From: Metopolophium dirhodum
Taxonomy: Eukaryota; Arthropoda; Insecta; Hemiptera; Aphididae
NCBI RefSeq assembly: GCF_019925205.1
Contig: NC_083561.1
Location: forward strand, 12,833,217-12,897,216
Reading direction: 5' to 3'
Length of the DNA: 64,000 bases
The notes under the pieces are model-generated. The model did no database searches and was not told where the DNA came from. It saw only the letters and a list, made by a program, of their open reading frames with translations. A program made the translations under genes and the position numbers. The stretch's first letter is position 1. Each line of letters starts with the position of its first letter. Of the stretch, positions 50,200 through 62,270 are shown piece by piece.

Positions 50200-53100
50200 T
50201 GTAAATATTGCAAACATAATAAATAGAATTTTACTTAAAAGTGTCATTGGCTCGGAAAAAAATTAATTAAAAATTCAAATGGTTGTCATAAAGAAATTGT
50301 ATTTTTACACTTGAAATAATTTTAGAATGTAATTAAAAACGAGCAATGTGTCCCTTGAATTGTCTTCGAACAATGGACGTTAACAACTATTATAGATTTA
50401 AATTATGGGTGGTTTGGGAAATTGTCTGTCATTGATCATCGTTGCACAAAGACATGTCTGCTTGGAAAATATTGTAATAATTGTTTTTCCTCCCATAAAA
50501 TTCGACGTTAACTTTCTGCCATGGTCGAATGGTTAATTTCAGAACGTCCAGCTGCTGCACCTCGTGAAAGTTTCTTTTCTGGAAAATCGAAATTACGCGA
50601 GTAATATAAATGTTTGCTTTGTGTCCGGCGTATATGTGCCCATGCGTGAAACGAGATTTGTCGGTATTTTCGTTATACATGGATAGGAAATTTCCGACGT
50701 CAATCCCCGACTACCATTTGCTCTGATAAAATTGTATCTGTGTAGTGTATAATGTTTAAACTATATAAAATGTATACACTATACATAGATACAAAATACA
50801 TACATAGGTATATGTTGTATGTATAATAACGTCATTGTTAATGCCCGGCTGATTCTAGTATGCGTCATTAGCTATTACGAAATATGGTCGTAATAAACTG
50901 CACTGCTGCAGTGATATAATATATATAATATATATGATAAGGGATATACTGTTATATTTTTATAATATAATTTATAAACACTGCGCAGGTGGTATGAAGA
51001 TTTCTTGCAATTTAGTATAGTACGTTCAATTGTTTCGTCTTATCTACATTGTGTACGATTTCAGTTAAAAAATATATTTGTACATTATTTTAAAAATAAT
51101 ATAGATATTATAAATTCTTGTCATTTGGAATTTTCTTTCTTGACTTAAAAATTAATTTAACCGTTTAAAATGAACACAATATGAGAAAATGGTATATTTA
51201 TATTTTAATTACGATTTATGATAAAGAGTAATATAAGAGTTAAATTAAATGATATATTTAAATATTTTAGACTGATATCATATTATAATTATATAATAAT
51301 TATAATAATAATAGTTCATTATAAATTATAATTAATCATAATAATTAATATTACATTTAGTTACACAGCCGTGCGAAATTGCGGAATTAACAAATGCATT
51401 TCCATTGGAGTTATTATTTATTTTTTGCGTATTTCATTTTCATTTGAAGTTGGTAATTATTGTTGATTTGATACTTGCAAAGAGGTATGAAGTATGAAGT
51501 GTTAAAAGTTGGTAAGTAGAATCAGATTAAAATGGGAACTATCATATTTTACTATTGAAACACACTAATATTATTAAACTATCAAAGTGCATATGAAAAT
51601 AAATACTAATTACATTGTCATAAAATGAATACATTGAAGAAATATGTACTAATGAATTTAGTGGACATAATATTAGATATTATGTTCAGTTATTTATTAC
51701 TCCAAGTTATAACATTTGAAATTACAAAATTCACTGTCAATGCAAATTATGTGCTATTAGTAATATTTAATACTTAATTCATGATTACTCGAGTACAGGT
51801 ATATAATGATCATTGAAAAATTAAAATTAATTTACAATATGAAACCTAACATAATTTAAATAAAATTTGAATTTAGATATAGCTACAACATTATATTAAC
51901 TATAAAGTTATAATCCAACTTCCGAGTATTAAGCATTTTAAAATGGGGGTTTTATCTTCATAGTGAAAACTTAAATTATATTATAATAATGTTATATTAC
52001 ATAAACTCTCGATACCCCAACACTTAAATAATTTACCGAGATCTGATGAAGACCCAATCAAACAAATTGTACTTTTTATATTAACTTTATCAAAACAAAA
52101 ATTAACTTATAATTAAAAATAATAATGTTATTTAAGTACTAAACAGTAGCTTATATATACAAAACACTAATTTTAAGAAATAATAATCTACACAGAAGTT
52201 AATATTAAACAATTTTAATAGAAATTTTCTAGTTGAATTTTTGTTTTTAAGTTTATTATTTTAATTAGTATGTATTTTTTTTTAAATTATCAGTCATATT
52301 AAGGTAAATTATTATAAACTATAATTATTATTACAATAATTTGTTGTATTGATTCTCAGTTGTAAATGTGTACTTACTAGTTGATATCATACATTAAGTC
52401 GACAAATGTGACTGGTTAACTTCAGTTTTATTTATTTATTTGCTATTTGTAAAAAAATCCTCCGGCAGCATAACCATTATATAGTGCATTAGTGCCATAG
52501 ATTCTAATCAGACAAATATTATATTTTGATTGAATATGTAAGTAAAATACAATTAAATTATTATTATTAATATTTAAAACGATTTGTGTGAACAAGAGTA
52601 TTTATATTTTTATAAATTGTCATTTAAAACTGCAGGTTTAATATGTTGTTGATTAAATTGTTAACAAAATAAAATATTTTAAAAATAATCATTAAAAAAA
52701 ATAAATCATCAACTTTTTTTTTTCGTTATAATAAGATATAAGTTAATCCAATTAAGGAAAAAAACAATTTATAAGTCTTTACATTTAATTGTAATGTATT
52801 TTTTTTTTAATTAGAATTATTTTCTTACACACAATTTAATTAAAATATGAGTTATATATATCAATATTGTGTCAAGCGCTCATTTAGTTACGTTATTAGA
52901 GGTTTATTGTAATTATATTTTTATTTTATCACAAGAAATTTAAATTGTATTTTTGCAAGATTCGATGTTGTTGTATTATTTATTATATCGTTTGAAGTTT
53001 GCAAGTTATATGAATATAGTTTTTCATACCCACAGAAATGGACTCAGCTCCAATAGAAAAACCATTATAATTTGATTTTACCCAATTAATTTAAATCTAT

Positions 53101-55737
53101 GACTTTACTTTATATTCATTAGTTCAACTTATAAAAAAAAAACAAATTATTTATTTATTTTTGAGATTGACTTTTTGAATATTAAATTAAATCGAGTGTT
53201 TAATTTACTGTCAGTTGCATTATATTAGTAGTCAAAGAAATTATTATTTTTTCTTTTCGTTAAATTAATTAAAATATGAAGTGTTATTATGTATAATCAA
53301 GATGTTATGTAAAAAGTGTATGGTGGGGGTTTCCTTAAGATATTTTTAAAGAAAATGTGCAATTTTTACACATCCAAAAACTTGCAATGAACCACAAATA
53401 CATTCTAATTTAATACTTCGAGTAAACATTTTATTTGCAACTAAAATATTTTAAAATTTACTAGACAGCGTTTAGGTATTTTTAAAACGATATGATTTAA
53501 AGTAATGTGATTTTATAAGATTATTTGAACTAAACTAAAAAACCACTGAACTAAATAATAGTAATGCCAAAAATGTTTTCGTTATTTTTTTTACTAGAAA
53601 CGAATACATTTTTTGAAATTGAATTAGTTTTTAATCTTTGAATTATTTTAGATGATAAATTATACGCACTTGATAATTTCTCATAACATAAAATAGAATT
53701 AAGAATTTAAGTATGTTGCAATTTTGAATATCAATCAATCATGCTTATAGTCTTAAGTCTTTTCATCGACGAGGTTTGAAGGTAAGTAAATACTAAATAA
53801 CACTAGCCTAACACACATCGATTTTAACATCAAGATAATGACAATTTTTTTTGAGTTTCTGTATACAGTTCAAAACGAGATAGGTAGTCAATTTTGCTTT
53901 GTGCTTAATGGCCGTACTAAAAAAAAAACATCAAAGTTTAATACACAACTTTTCCTTAAAGAATATTATTGAAGTTTCATTATGTTTAATGGTTATTCTT
54001 TATCATTCAACATAATGTATTATAAAAAAACATTTATATATATATCATTGGAATTGTAGGGAAATGGTTAAAATAATATGAACAATCAGTTAAACACAAT
54101 GGCTTATTTATGGTGGTGTATTTCATTCAGGTATAGTAGGTACCTATATTAAATTGAGTAATTTTAATAAATCTAAGAATAAAAAAACAGGGAACTCACT
54201 TTTGCCAAATGATAAATATTTCGACTGTAAATCATCGTCGGGTAGATGTGTTACATTTTTTTCGACTTAAACTAACAACAGTGGGGATCTATGTGAAAAA
54301 TACTAGCCCATTGCTGACATTGTTGTTTGATATAAAATTTTAGTTGCGACATAACTATACGGCTATAGTTACACTTTCAATAAAGGCTTTTTTAAATACA
54401 TATATACAAAAATACGTTTCTGAGCAAAATGATATATCGATGCATCGGCATCTATTTATACGGATATGTTAAATTATATTAGATTTTTAACAGTATTTAC
54501 TATGTAATTATTCACTTTTTAAAATTTTACAAATAACTTATAAATTAAGACAATAACGGCGTACCACACTACAGTGTGTTTATAGGTTCTTAACTGTATA
54601 AATAGCTTACATTTAGTTTAATATAAATTATAATATGTTTTAAAAATTGCATTGTATATAGAATTGCATAATAAATAATATTAGATTTGCCATTTGCCAT
54701 TTGCAATCGACTGCAGGCTATCTAGTTCAAATATCAGAATTTGAATTTGATTTGTGGATCAACTGTCCAAATAACATATTATTAAGTGTTGTAAAAAAAA
54801 AAAAATACACTGTCAAACTGATTGATGTTTCTTTTAAATATAAAAAAGACCATCCTTAATGTCGTTATTTATTATATAGGTACTTATGTAGGTATATTAA
54901 ATGTGAATACAACGTTATCTACAATCAAAGATCTTAAAAAATGAGAACGTAGTTGTTTCATGTTTGTTGTACTACTCAATCAATTTTGTTTTAATTTAAA
55001 AATTAATAACTGTAGAGATTTGAAATCTTTAATACATTTTTATACTAGCATTTTCAAGACATGGTAAAATTTTAAAAATAATTAACTATTTATAGATATT
55101 AAAAATCTATGACTTGTTTTAGTTTTTATTCAACTATACCTAATGTTTGATGAAATTTTTGTTTTTCACAAAAATCCTACATTTAATAAAAAGGTATCTT
55201 GTTATTTGTTGTAACGATAACTAAACAATATTGACAGTACGTTTAAATAATCATACAATATTATTCACGATTTCCATGAAAATCATGAAAACATATAAAT
55301 AATTTTTGGTTAAAAATGTTTAATCGGATAGTACTATTGAGTGCCTCCCCTTAAATGCTAACTTCCTAGTTATATAATGTTAAAATGTTGACAAAATGAG
55401 TTCTTTTAATATAAAATAACTATATCTATAACACAACGATAGTTATTTTATTGTAACTAAGAATATAATTCGTAGAGATTTGAAACTATTTACCACTGTA
55501 CGTATATTATTTTTACTATGAACAATACAATTTTCAAAATATTTACATAAGTTTTGACCTATTTATACCACTATTCTATTTACACAATTTTACTACAATA
55601 CGACGTTAATAGACTTATTTTAGTTATTCGTTTTTAATAGATAGCATTATTTATTATATGAAATAATATGATGACTTTATAAAATATGCGATTCGTTAGT
55701 AATACATTTATATAATAAAATATTCTTTGAAATAAAG
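50200..55737. other. AT-rich intergenic sequence, nothing recognised
   Basis: A short minus-strand frame at 50429-50680 has no family signature. Otherwise long A/T tracts without coding, RNA gene or clear repeat structure. Confidence 0.5.
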
Positions 55738-55872
55738 GTTGACAGATCGTCTCTGTTTAGAATTATTTTTCGTCTGCAATTATTTTCATCTTAAATTTAA
55801 CACATCCAATACAGTAAATAGTAAATCAATCAATCAATGATGATGTACACTCGACACCTACTCTACACGGAG
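55738..55872 (-). repeat. Diverged minus-strand copy of the abundant repeat
   Basis: TGACAGATCGTCTCTGTTTA, GAATTATTTTTCGTCTGC, then a CACATCCAATACAGTAA region with a small CAAT expansion, ending near CTCTACACGGAGCGA. Confidence 0.55.
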
Positions 55873-56619
55873 CGAATTCCGCGGTTTTGTTTGTTGAAAA
55901 TCGAGATTATAAGTTTTAAAGCTTAATAGATGAAACTTATAGACTCTTAAAAATCATTTACAGAAATGAAGGATTCTGTGAAAAACATTATTGAAGAACC
56001 GCTGCTATTGGGTAAAATAATGAAAAAATTTAAACTCATAATAATATTATAAAATTTTAAATCTTATTCTAACACGGCGCATTACATAGGCAATTTAGCA
56101 ACATTTATGTCGAAATATTGCGTATTGATATTATCTTGGTAATAGATAATATTTTATATTATTGTATGTTGTAGTATTTTTAATATTACATTATTGTGAA
56201 TCTAATCAAATATGGAATTTAATCCTGTTTTTATTTTATAAATATCCTGGTATTAAGTGTTAAGTATAAAAGGCATCACCTATAATTTTAATATTTAACC
56301 AATAGTCTGCGCTTCATTAGTAGGTATAAAATGTGATTCTTTATGTACATTGATTTATTGAATTAAATTATTACACTGAGTAAAATGGTGCTTAAGATGA
56401 AGTTAAAATCAAATTTTATTCAAAACGTGAAATGTAAACAAGAGTTTATCGGAATTTCAAAGGGTGCTCATTAAAAATTACGTAGTGCTAATGATACAAG
56501 GACCTTTTCTACCACACCGATACAATGCAAACATAATAAAATATCTCAATCAATAAATTAAAAATATCCTATCAAGCAAAAGATGAAAGGTATAAGATTT
56601 TTTATTGAAAAATAAATTT

Positions 56620-57010
56620 AAAAAAAGTGGGTACCTAAGTGGATGTCATTCTAATGTACAACCTACTGTTTTAATTTTATTATGTATAGAAAATGCTAAT
56701 ATAAACATTCAGTGAAAATTTCATGTGTCTATAGTCATTTGTTTTAAAGTTACACCACCAATTTATTTTGGGTCAAAGAGCGTGAAAATTTAATACAAGG
56801 CTACTAATATATTGTTTTAATAGCAGTTGGAAAATATTAAAAATCCATATAGGCACAGTTTTTTTTTACAGGCATTTAAAGTTCGATTTTTGACAATATT
56901 TATCAAATTAAAAACTGATTTTGTAGTTAAACATGTATGATATGTTCAAATTTTATAGCTAAGGATTGAAAACTTAAAACAAGGTTCAACGTAAGTAGGT
57001 TATTCTATAA
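56620..57010. repeat. Partial copy of the abundant repeat
   Basis: Head GTGGGTACCTAAGTGGATGT, then material resembling the interior of the 57-kb copy (GCGTGAAAATTTAATACAAG, TAATAGCAGTTGGAAAATAT, TTTTATAGCTAAGGATTGAA). It joins the complete copy that starts at 57044. Confidence 0.55.
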
Positions 57011-57043
57011 CCAAAAAATAAAATAATATAAAAACACAGTGTT

Positions 57044-57938
57044 TTAGATTCTGAGTGGAACGATGAATGTTTTGATTTTACAATGATGTATGTTTTTTTA
57101 TGTATTTTTTATTTTTGTGTCTGTGTAGTGTGTGCATGATAAGTAGTCGAAATAATGCTTCGATTTTTAACTTCAGTATCTTATTTGATGGGAAAGTGAA
57201 TATTGCATACAGTTTTTAAAAGCGACGGGAAAAACAACATAAAAATTAAGGAAAAATGGGAATTTTTACGCAAAATCGGTTTTCTACAAAATCGATTTTG
57301 GTTTTTGGTGTAATTCTAATGTATGGTAAAATTCTGTGTATAGACATGACATTTTCACTGGTCGTTTATATTTGCATTTTCTATACACGATAAAATTTTA
57401 AAATATTTTGATTTGTTTTGAACTGTTGAACATTGTCAGTTTTCAGTTTTTTTTATTTTTTTTTCTATGAATATCAATTAAATTTTATTTGTTGGATAAA
57501 AATGCGTGAAAATGTAATGCAACATTCCTGATATATTGTTATAATAGCAGTTGAAAAATATTAAAAATACATAGGCACAATTTTTTTTTATAAGCATTTA
57601 AAGTTTGAATTTTGACAAAATTTATCAAATTTAAAATTTAATAATTATTTTGTAGTTAATTTTATACATAAAATGTTCAACTTTTATAGCTAAGGATTGA
57701 AAATTCGAAACAAGGTTCCACGTAAATATTTAAATATATAAAATACTTAATTCGCAATATTATTATCAAATATATTTAGTAATATCATAGTCTGGACTGA
57801 CTGTTTTCGCTCATAATCGTTTTTCTTATACAATGATATTATTATATCATTGAATTCAAATTTAACACCATCCATTACAGTGATCCACTTGTAACCTACT
57901 GTACAGCAGAGTGATATCCACTTACCCAATTTTTTTTA
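57044..57938 (-). repeat. Near full-length copy of the abundant repeat
   Basis: Runs from TTAGATTCTGAGTGGAACGA to GTGATATCCACTTACCCAAT. The interior includes AAAATCGATTTTGGTTTTTG and AGCTAAGGATTGAAAATTCG. Opposite orientation to 45571-46447. Ends are not inverted copies of each other. Confidence 0.8.
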
Positions 57939-58099
57939 TAGCTATTTTATGTTCAATTGGACGAAATTATATATTAAATAACCAAGAATAACGATTTTAG
58001 TTGTTTTGTTGTAATTTTATAATATTAATTCTACTCACCGGCTACGGTATTAATAATAATAATAATTAATAATATTATCAATATAATATAAAATATCCA

Positions 58100-58272
58100 C
58101 ATTGACAAACCGTCTCCGCTCAGAATAGTTTTTCGTATAGGTACCTACTATGATATTATAATATCATTGAATTTATAATGCAATACCATCCATTATACAG
58201 TGACCCAATTGTAACAATGATAACAATTACATAACTGTACAACAGAGCGATATTCACTTACCTGCTTTTTTT
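58100..58272 (-). repeat. Short copy of the abundant repeat
   Basis: TTGACAAACCGTCTCCGCTC, AGAATAGTTTTTCGTATAGG and the end ATATTCACTTACCTGCTTTT. Head-to-tail with the copy at 57044-57938. Confidence 0.75.
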
Positions 58273-58790
58273 TTTATTGTATTATCATTAAATTGTTTAA
58301 ACAATTTAAAAATTTATATTTTGCCACTTAATTGATCGTGTGTAATAACGATTACCTAGATAATTAGAGGTTATGAGAAATCTGAAAATCTGAGTATGTA
58401 TAGTAAACCAGTGTACTATACACGATCAGATGCCTGAGCTACGTTTAAGAATACTCTTGAGTGGTAGTGTTTATTTTCATGGACGATGCAATAACATCGA
58501 CAAATTGGTATATTTGGTGTGTGGTAGTGTTTATATTTGAAACCAAATTGTGTATTATGAATAATATTAAATTGTATTAGAATAAAGTAATTTCATTTTA
58601 TTTATTTATTTTTATTTGTTTAAGCGGGATGTCCCAATAACATTTTTTAAAGTTATTATATTTGTTAGACTTAAATCTATTCAAAGAGAAAAATCAATAA
58701 AATTATGATAACAGTAGTAATAACAAAAACAATACCAACAATAAGAATAATAAGAATAATAACATCGATGATTATGATAATAATAAAAAT

Positions 58791-58965
<175 letters not shown>

Positions 58966-59804
58966 GTAATAATAATAGGAACAATAATAATACTAATAAT
59001 AATTGCAATAGTAATAATAATAAAAAATAATCATCTACGAACAAAAATGATTATAAATAATTAATTTTTCCAATATTTTGATTAATGTTGGGAAGAAGCT
59101 TCTGAGATGATATGATGTATATAACAAGTTTGTTTTGTTTTAAAATTGGAATTATGTTAGATTTATACCAGAACGTGGGGGAGTAAGAGAGTCTTATAGT
59201 AGCGTTGTAAATATATTGTATTAAAAACTAAAAATTATATTGCTTTTTTGTTAGTTTTTTTTTAAGATAAGATTGGTTACCATAATATGTTATATGTTCA
59301 GATGATTTTTTGATAGGTTTTTTTTAAAATTATAATTAGTAATCAATATTTCTGAGAGTATTTTATGCTTATTTGTGAAAGACATTGAAAGATGTCAGTT
59401 TATTAATTTTTCTATTGTGTGGGAATGTTCATTGAAATTTATGTCAGCGTGAGGTTAGTTTTTTTCTTCTAGATTAGTACTTATAACCTTTTTCGTCATT
59501 TAAACCATAAGAATCGTCTGCATTTCTTAATTGGTGTATAGTTTGACAATGATTTAAATTTATTTTTGTTTTTATTCAAGTTGAGTTTTTATTATAATTT
59601 GAGAACGTTTCTATATAAGATTGATATTTATCTAGTAATATATTTTTAGAATACTTATAAGTGTGTTAAATACTTAGATAAATTTTTTTTATTGATCCTT
59701 AAGTTGGCATCTATGGCCATTAGCTGTTTGTAGGGTTGCATTGTGGTGGTGGTAGAGTTAGGAACGGTGAGTTTTTACACGTGAGTGTTTGTGTTTGGTA
59801 GAAT

Positions 59805-60045
59805 TTTTTAACTGGGCATCTTTCTCTCCGGACACCGTGACTGCCCGAAGAAAAATGCCACCTGTAGCCGGAATCGAACCGACGTCGGTGCGCGTCACAA
59901 CCGACGCCTTAGGACCTGTATTACAATAGTTAAACTAAGGTTAAACCGCGGCATTCGGAGGTAAAATCAGTAGGTTAAGCGTAACCGAGGTTTAAACTAT
60001 GATTGTAAGACAGGCCCTTAGTCCGCTCGGCCACTCCCGTCCCCC
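59805..60045 (-). mobile_element. tRNA-derived SINE split by a Harbinger-like MITE
   Basis: Third copy of the SINE family: minus-strand head GGGGGACGGGAGTGGCCGAG, B box GGTTCGATTCC, body CACGGTGTCCGGAGAG. Its A-box to B-box interval is interrupted by 106 bp at 59912-60017. Rejoining the flanks at one TTA restores the expected GGACTAAGGCGTC. The 3' boundary is uncertain. Confidence 0.8.
59912..60017. mobile_element. PIF/Harbinger-type MITE inside the SINE
   Basis: Left end GGACCTGTATTACAAT; reverse complement of the right end GGGCCTGTCTTACAAT. TTA is duplicated on both sides (59909-59911 and 60018-60020). A GGGCCTGT terminus with a 3-bp TTA/TWA duplication is characteristic of PIF/Harbinger elements. 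106 bp, noncoding. Confidence 0.82.
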
Positions 60046-61713
60046 ACTTAAATTATTGATTTAACATATCTTTGCCATATTTTTTTTGGCAGTTTGAGTT
60101 ATTTTTGTGAATTAATGTATGGTGTAGCCGAATAGGAGACAATTTTTTTGTTAGATATTGGGGATATTGATAGATTATTAAAAAATAATGTATTGTTATT
60201 ATTTATAATTTATTTTTTATTTATTTTTTATTATTTATAATTGACAAAATTAAAATATAATTATGATATGAATTGGTGCTTTGTTAGGTTTAGGCGCACA
60301 AGTGATGAAGACTTGGCACATTGGGAATTGTCCCGACTAATGTTTTCATTAGTTAGTCGTATTTCAGATATTATGAGTGTCATAAATATACTTATATTTG
60401 TTGCTTTTAATGTTATTTTGATGTTTTCAAAGTGGATGTGAAAGGTTTGTTATATCATTAGTCATATACTCATATTTAAGGATTAACTTGTTGATAACTG
60501 TAGTTAGAAGAAAGATTAATGGTTTAATAAGAGATTTTAGCTTGTATTGGAGTACTTATTTTATATTTGATAATTAAAAATTCTAATTCTCTCCAGGCAT
60601 GAAGTTTTTAATTTTTTTTATCTTAGTGTAGCAAATAGAATTGATTTTGAATACATTTCGATTATTGGGGGCAGGTTTAAGGTCCACAAAAAAGAGTTTT
60701 TGAAGTACGTTGATTATGTTTCTGATTATTAAAGTGATATTTTCTAGTTTATTTTTGTATCTTGGTAGTGTGTTGGCGGTTCCTGATAATGACTCTAAAT
60801 GCTCTTTCTTATTTAATTTGATATGCATAGTAGATACGCTGTATGTATATATTATATTTTAATACTTAGGACATTATTAGGCCGTTTTTGAATAAGAATG
60901 TTGAATATGTTTCAACAAATATTAAAAATATTTAGAGAAATCATTAAATTAAACAAGAGAATAGTATGAATTCCATTTTTTCGTCATGTAACAATGTAAA
61001 TAATGTAATTTATTTGATTAAATTTAAGAATAGAATCTAAGAAAAAAATAACTTATATTTTAAGTTTGGTTATAAGTATATTTTAACTTATAGCTAATAA
61101 TAGTTACAATTTTTGAAGCTAAAAATATCAGAAAAAAAAATTGTTATTATTGGTTTAAACTTTAAAGTAGTATACAAATTGTTGTATTTTAAAGAAAAAT
61201 TGACATTATTTTATTCAAGAAATAGCTCCAAATAAGTAATATTTTATTGTAATCTGTTATAAATAAAATATATATAAATCGGGAAGAATCTCAACATATA
61301 CATAATACGGTTGATGGTGTTAACGTTTTATTAAAATTGTAAGAGTAGGTACATATAGTTTAGGTAATTATGTTACACTCTTGCCTTTTAGGGTGCAGTT
61401 GATGGTAAAAATATGATAAATATTAAATACCGAGATTTTGTTGTTGTTAAAATAATAAAATTTGAAAGTTTTTAGATGCACTTTAAGATAGAATCAAAGC
61501 GTTTTTCACTCACATTATAGAATAACTTTAGACTGTTTGTGTTCAAAAAAAATTCAACTCATAATATCTTCAGGATATAATCATATCGATCGATGGTGGT
61601 CTTTGCTCCGATATAAAGAACAGCTAATAGAAGAAGATACAGAGCATTAAAATATTTATCATAAACCGTGAATTGTAATAGTTCAATCGAGGCGTTCTCC
61701 TAATGTTATTATT

Positions 61714-62095
61714 TGTTGGGCTGGCGCACCGGGTAAAATAATAATATAGTGGTGTCGCGGAACTTTTTTCAAATCAAAATGGAAAATAAAACAAACAATA
61801 TCAATCCGAAATCGACCTACGGTTGTCGTCACGGGTGCCGGGAGTGGGGGGGGGGGGGGTAGGGGGCTATGTGTCGTTTGCATATTATATTATAGACAAA
61901 GTATTATTATTGGGGTGTTTCGTGTGCAACCAATCGGCGAGAGGGCACGGCGGTTGTCCGGTGCGCCGTCGTCGTCGTTGGAGTCGTCGTCGGCGGCGGC
62001 GTCGTCGTCGAGCGTGTTTGTACCCTTGCGCACACGGTAGGGGCTGTTGATTCCGACGGGGACGCGTACTTATATATATATATAGACATTTTCAT
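61714..62095 (+). promoter_or_regulatory. Promoter-like segment, copy 2 (CCAAT and TATA), GC-rich
   Basis: GTGTTTCGTGTGCAACCAAT then CGGCGAGAGGGCACGG, a GTCGTCGTC expansion, CCGACGGGGACGCGTAC and TTATATATATATATA near 62069. Aligns with 49885-50190 over most of its length, with extra CGT repeats and a run of 13 G at about 61847. Followed by a GC-rich stretch. Confidence 0.45.
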
Positions 62096-62270
62096 TTTAT
62101 TTTCGAGTTATTATTCGCGTTTATCTGCGCCGCAACAAGTTCGTGTCTTCGCCGTCTTCGGGGCGCAGCAACAAGTCCTCAGATCGCACAAGTCATCGCC
62201 ACCGCCATCACGTCCGTTGACACCGTCACGCCGCCGTCTTCTTCCTGTATCATATTTGTAAACTATTATA
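62096..62270 (+). other. GC-rich stretch, possible noncoding first exon
   Basis: Starts about 30 bp after the TATA-like tract and is strikingly GC-rich compared with its flanks. ATAG|GTAGGT at 62270/62271 could serve as a donor. No long open frame; on the plus strand the best frame stops at CGTTGA near 62217. If real, the gene continues beyond 64000. Confidence 0.3.

Noticed and set aside
49946..50200. Minus-strand 84-residue frame
   Set aside because: It resembles the minus frame at 61907-62095 only because the DNA segments are homologous; frame and length are not conserved outside short patches, so a shared protein is unlikely.
61823..62050. Arg-rich plus-strand frame in the CGT repeat
   Set aside because: It is driven by GTCGTC and G-run expansions and is not kept in the sister segment at 49885-50190.
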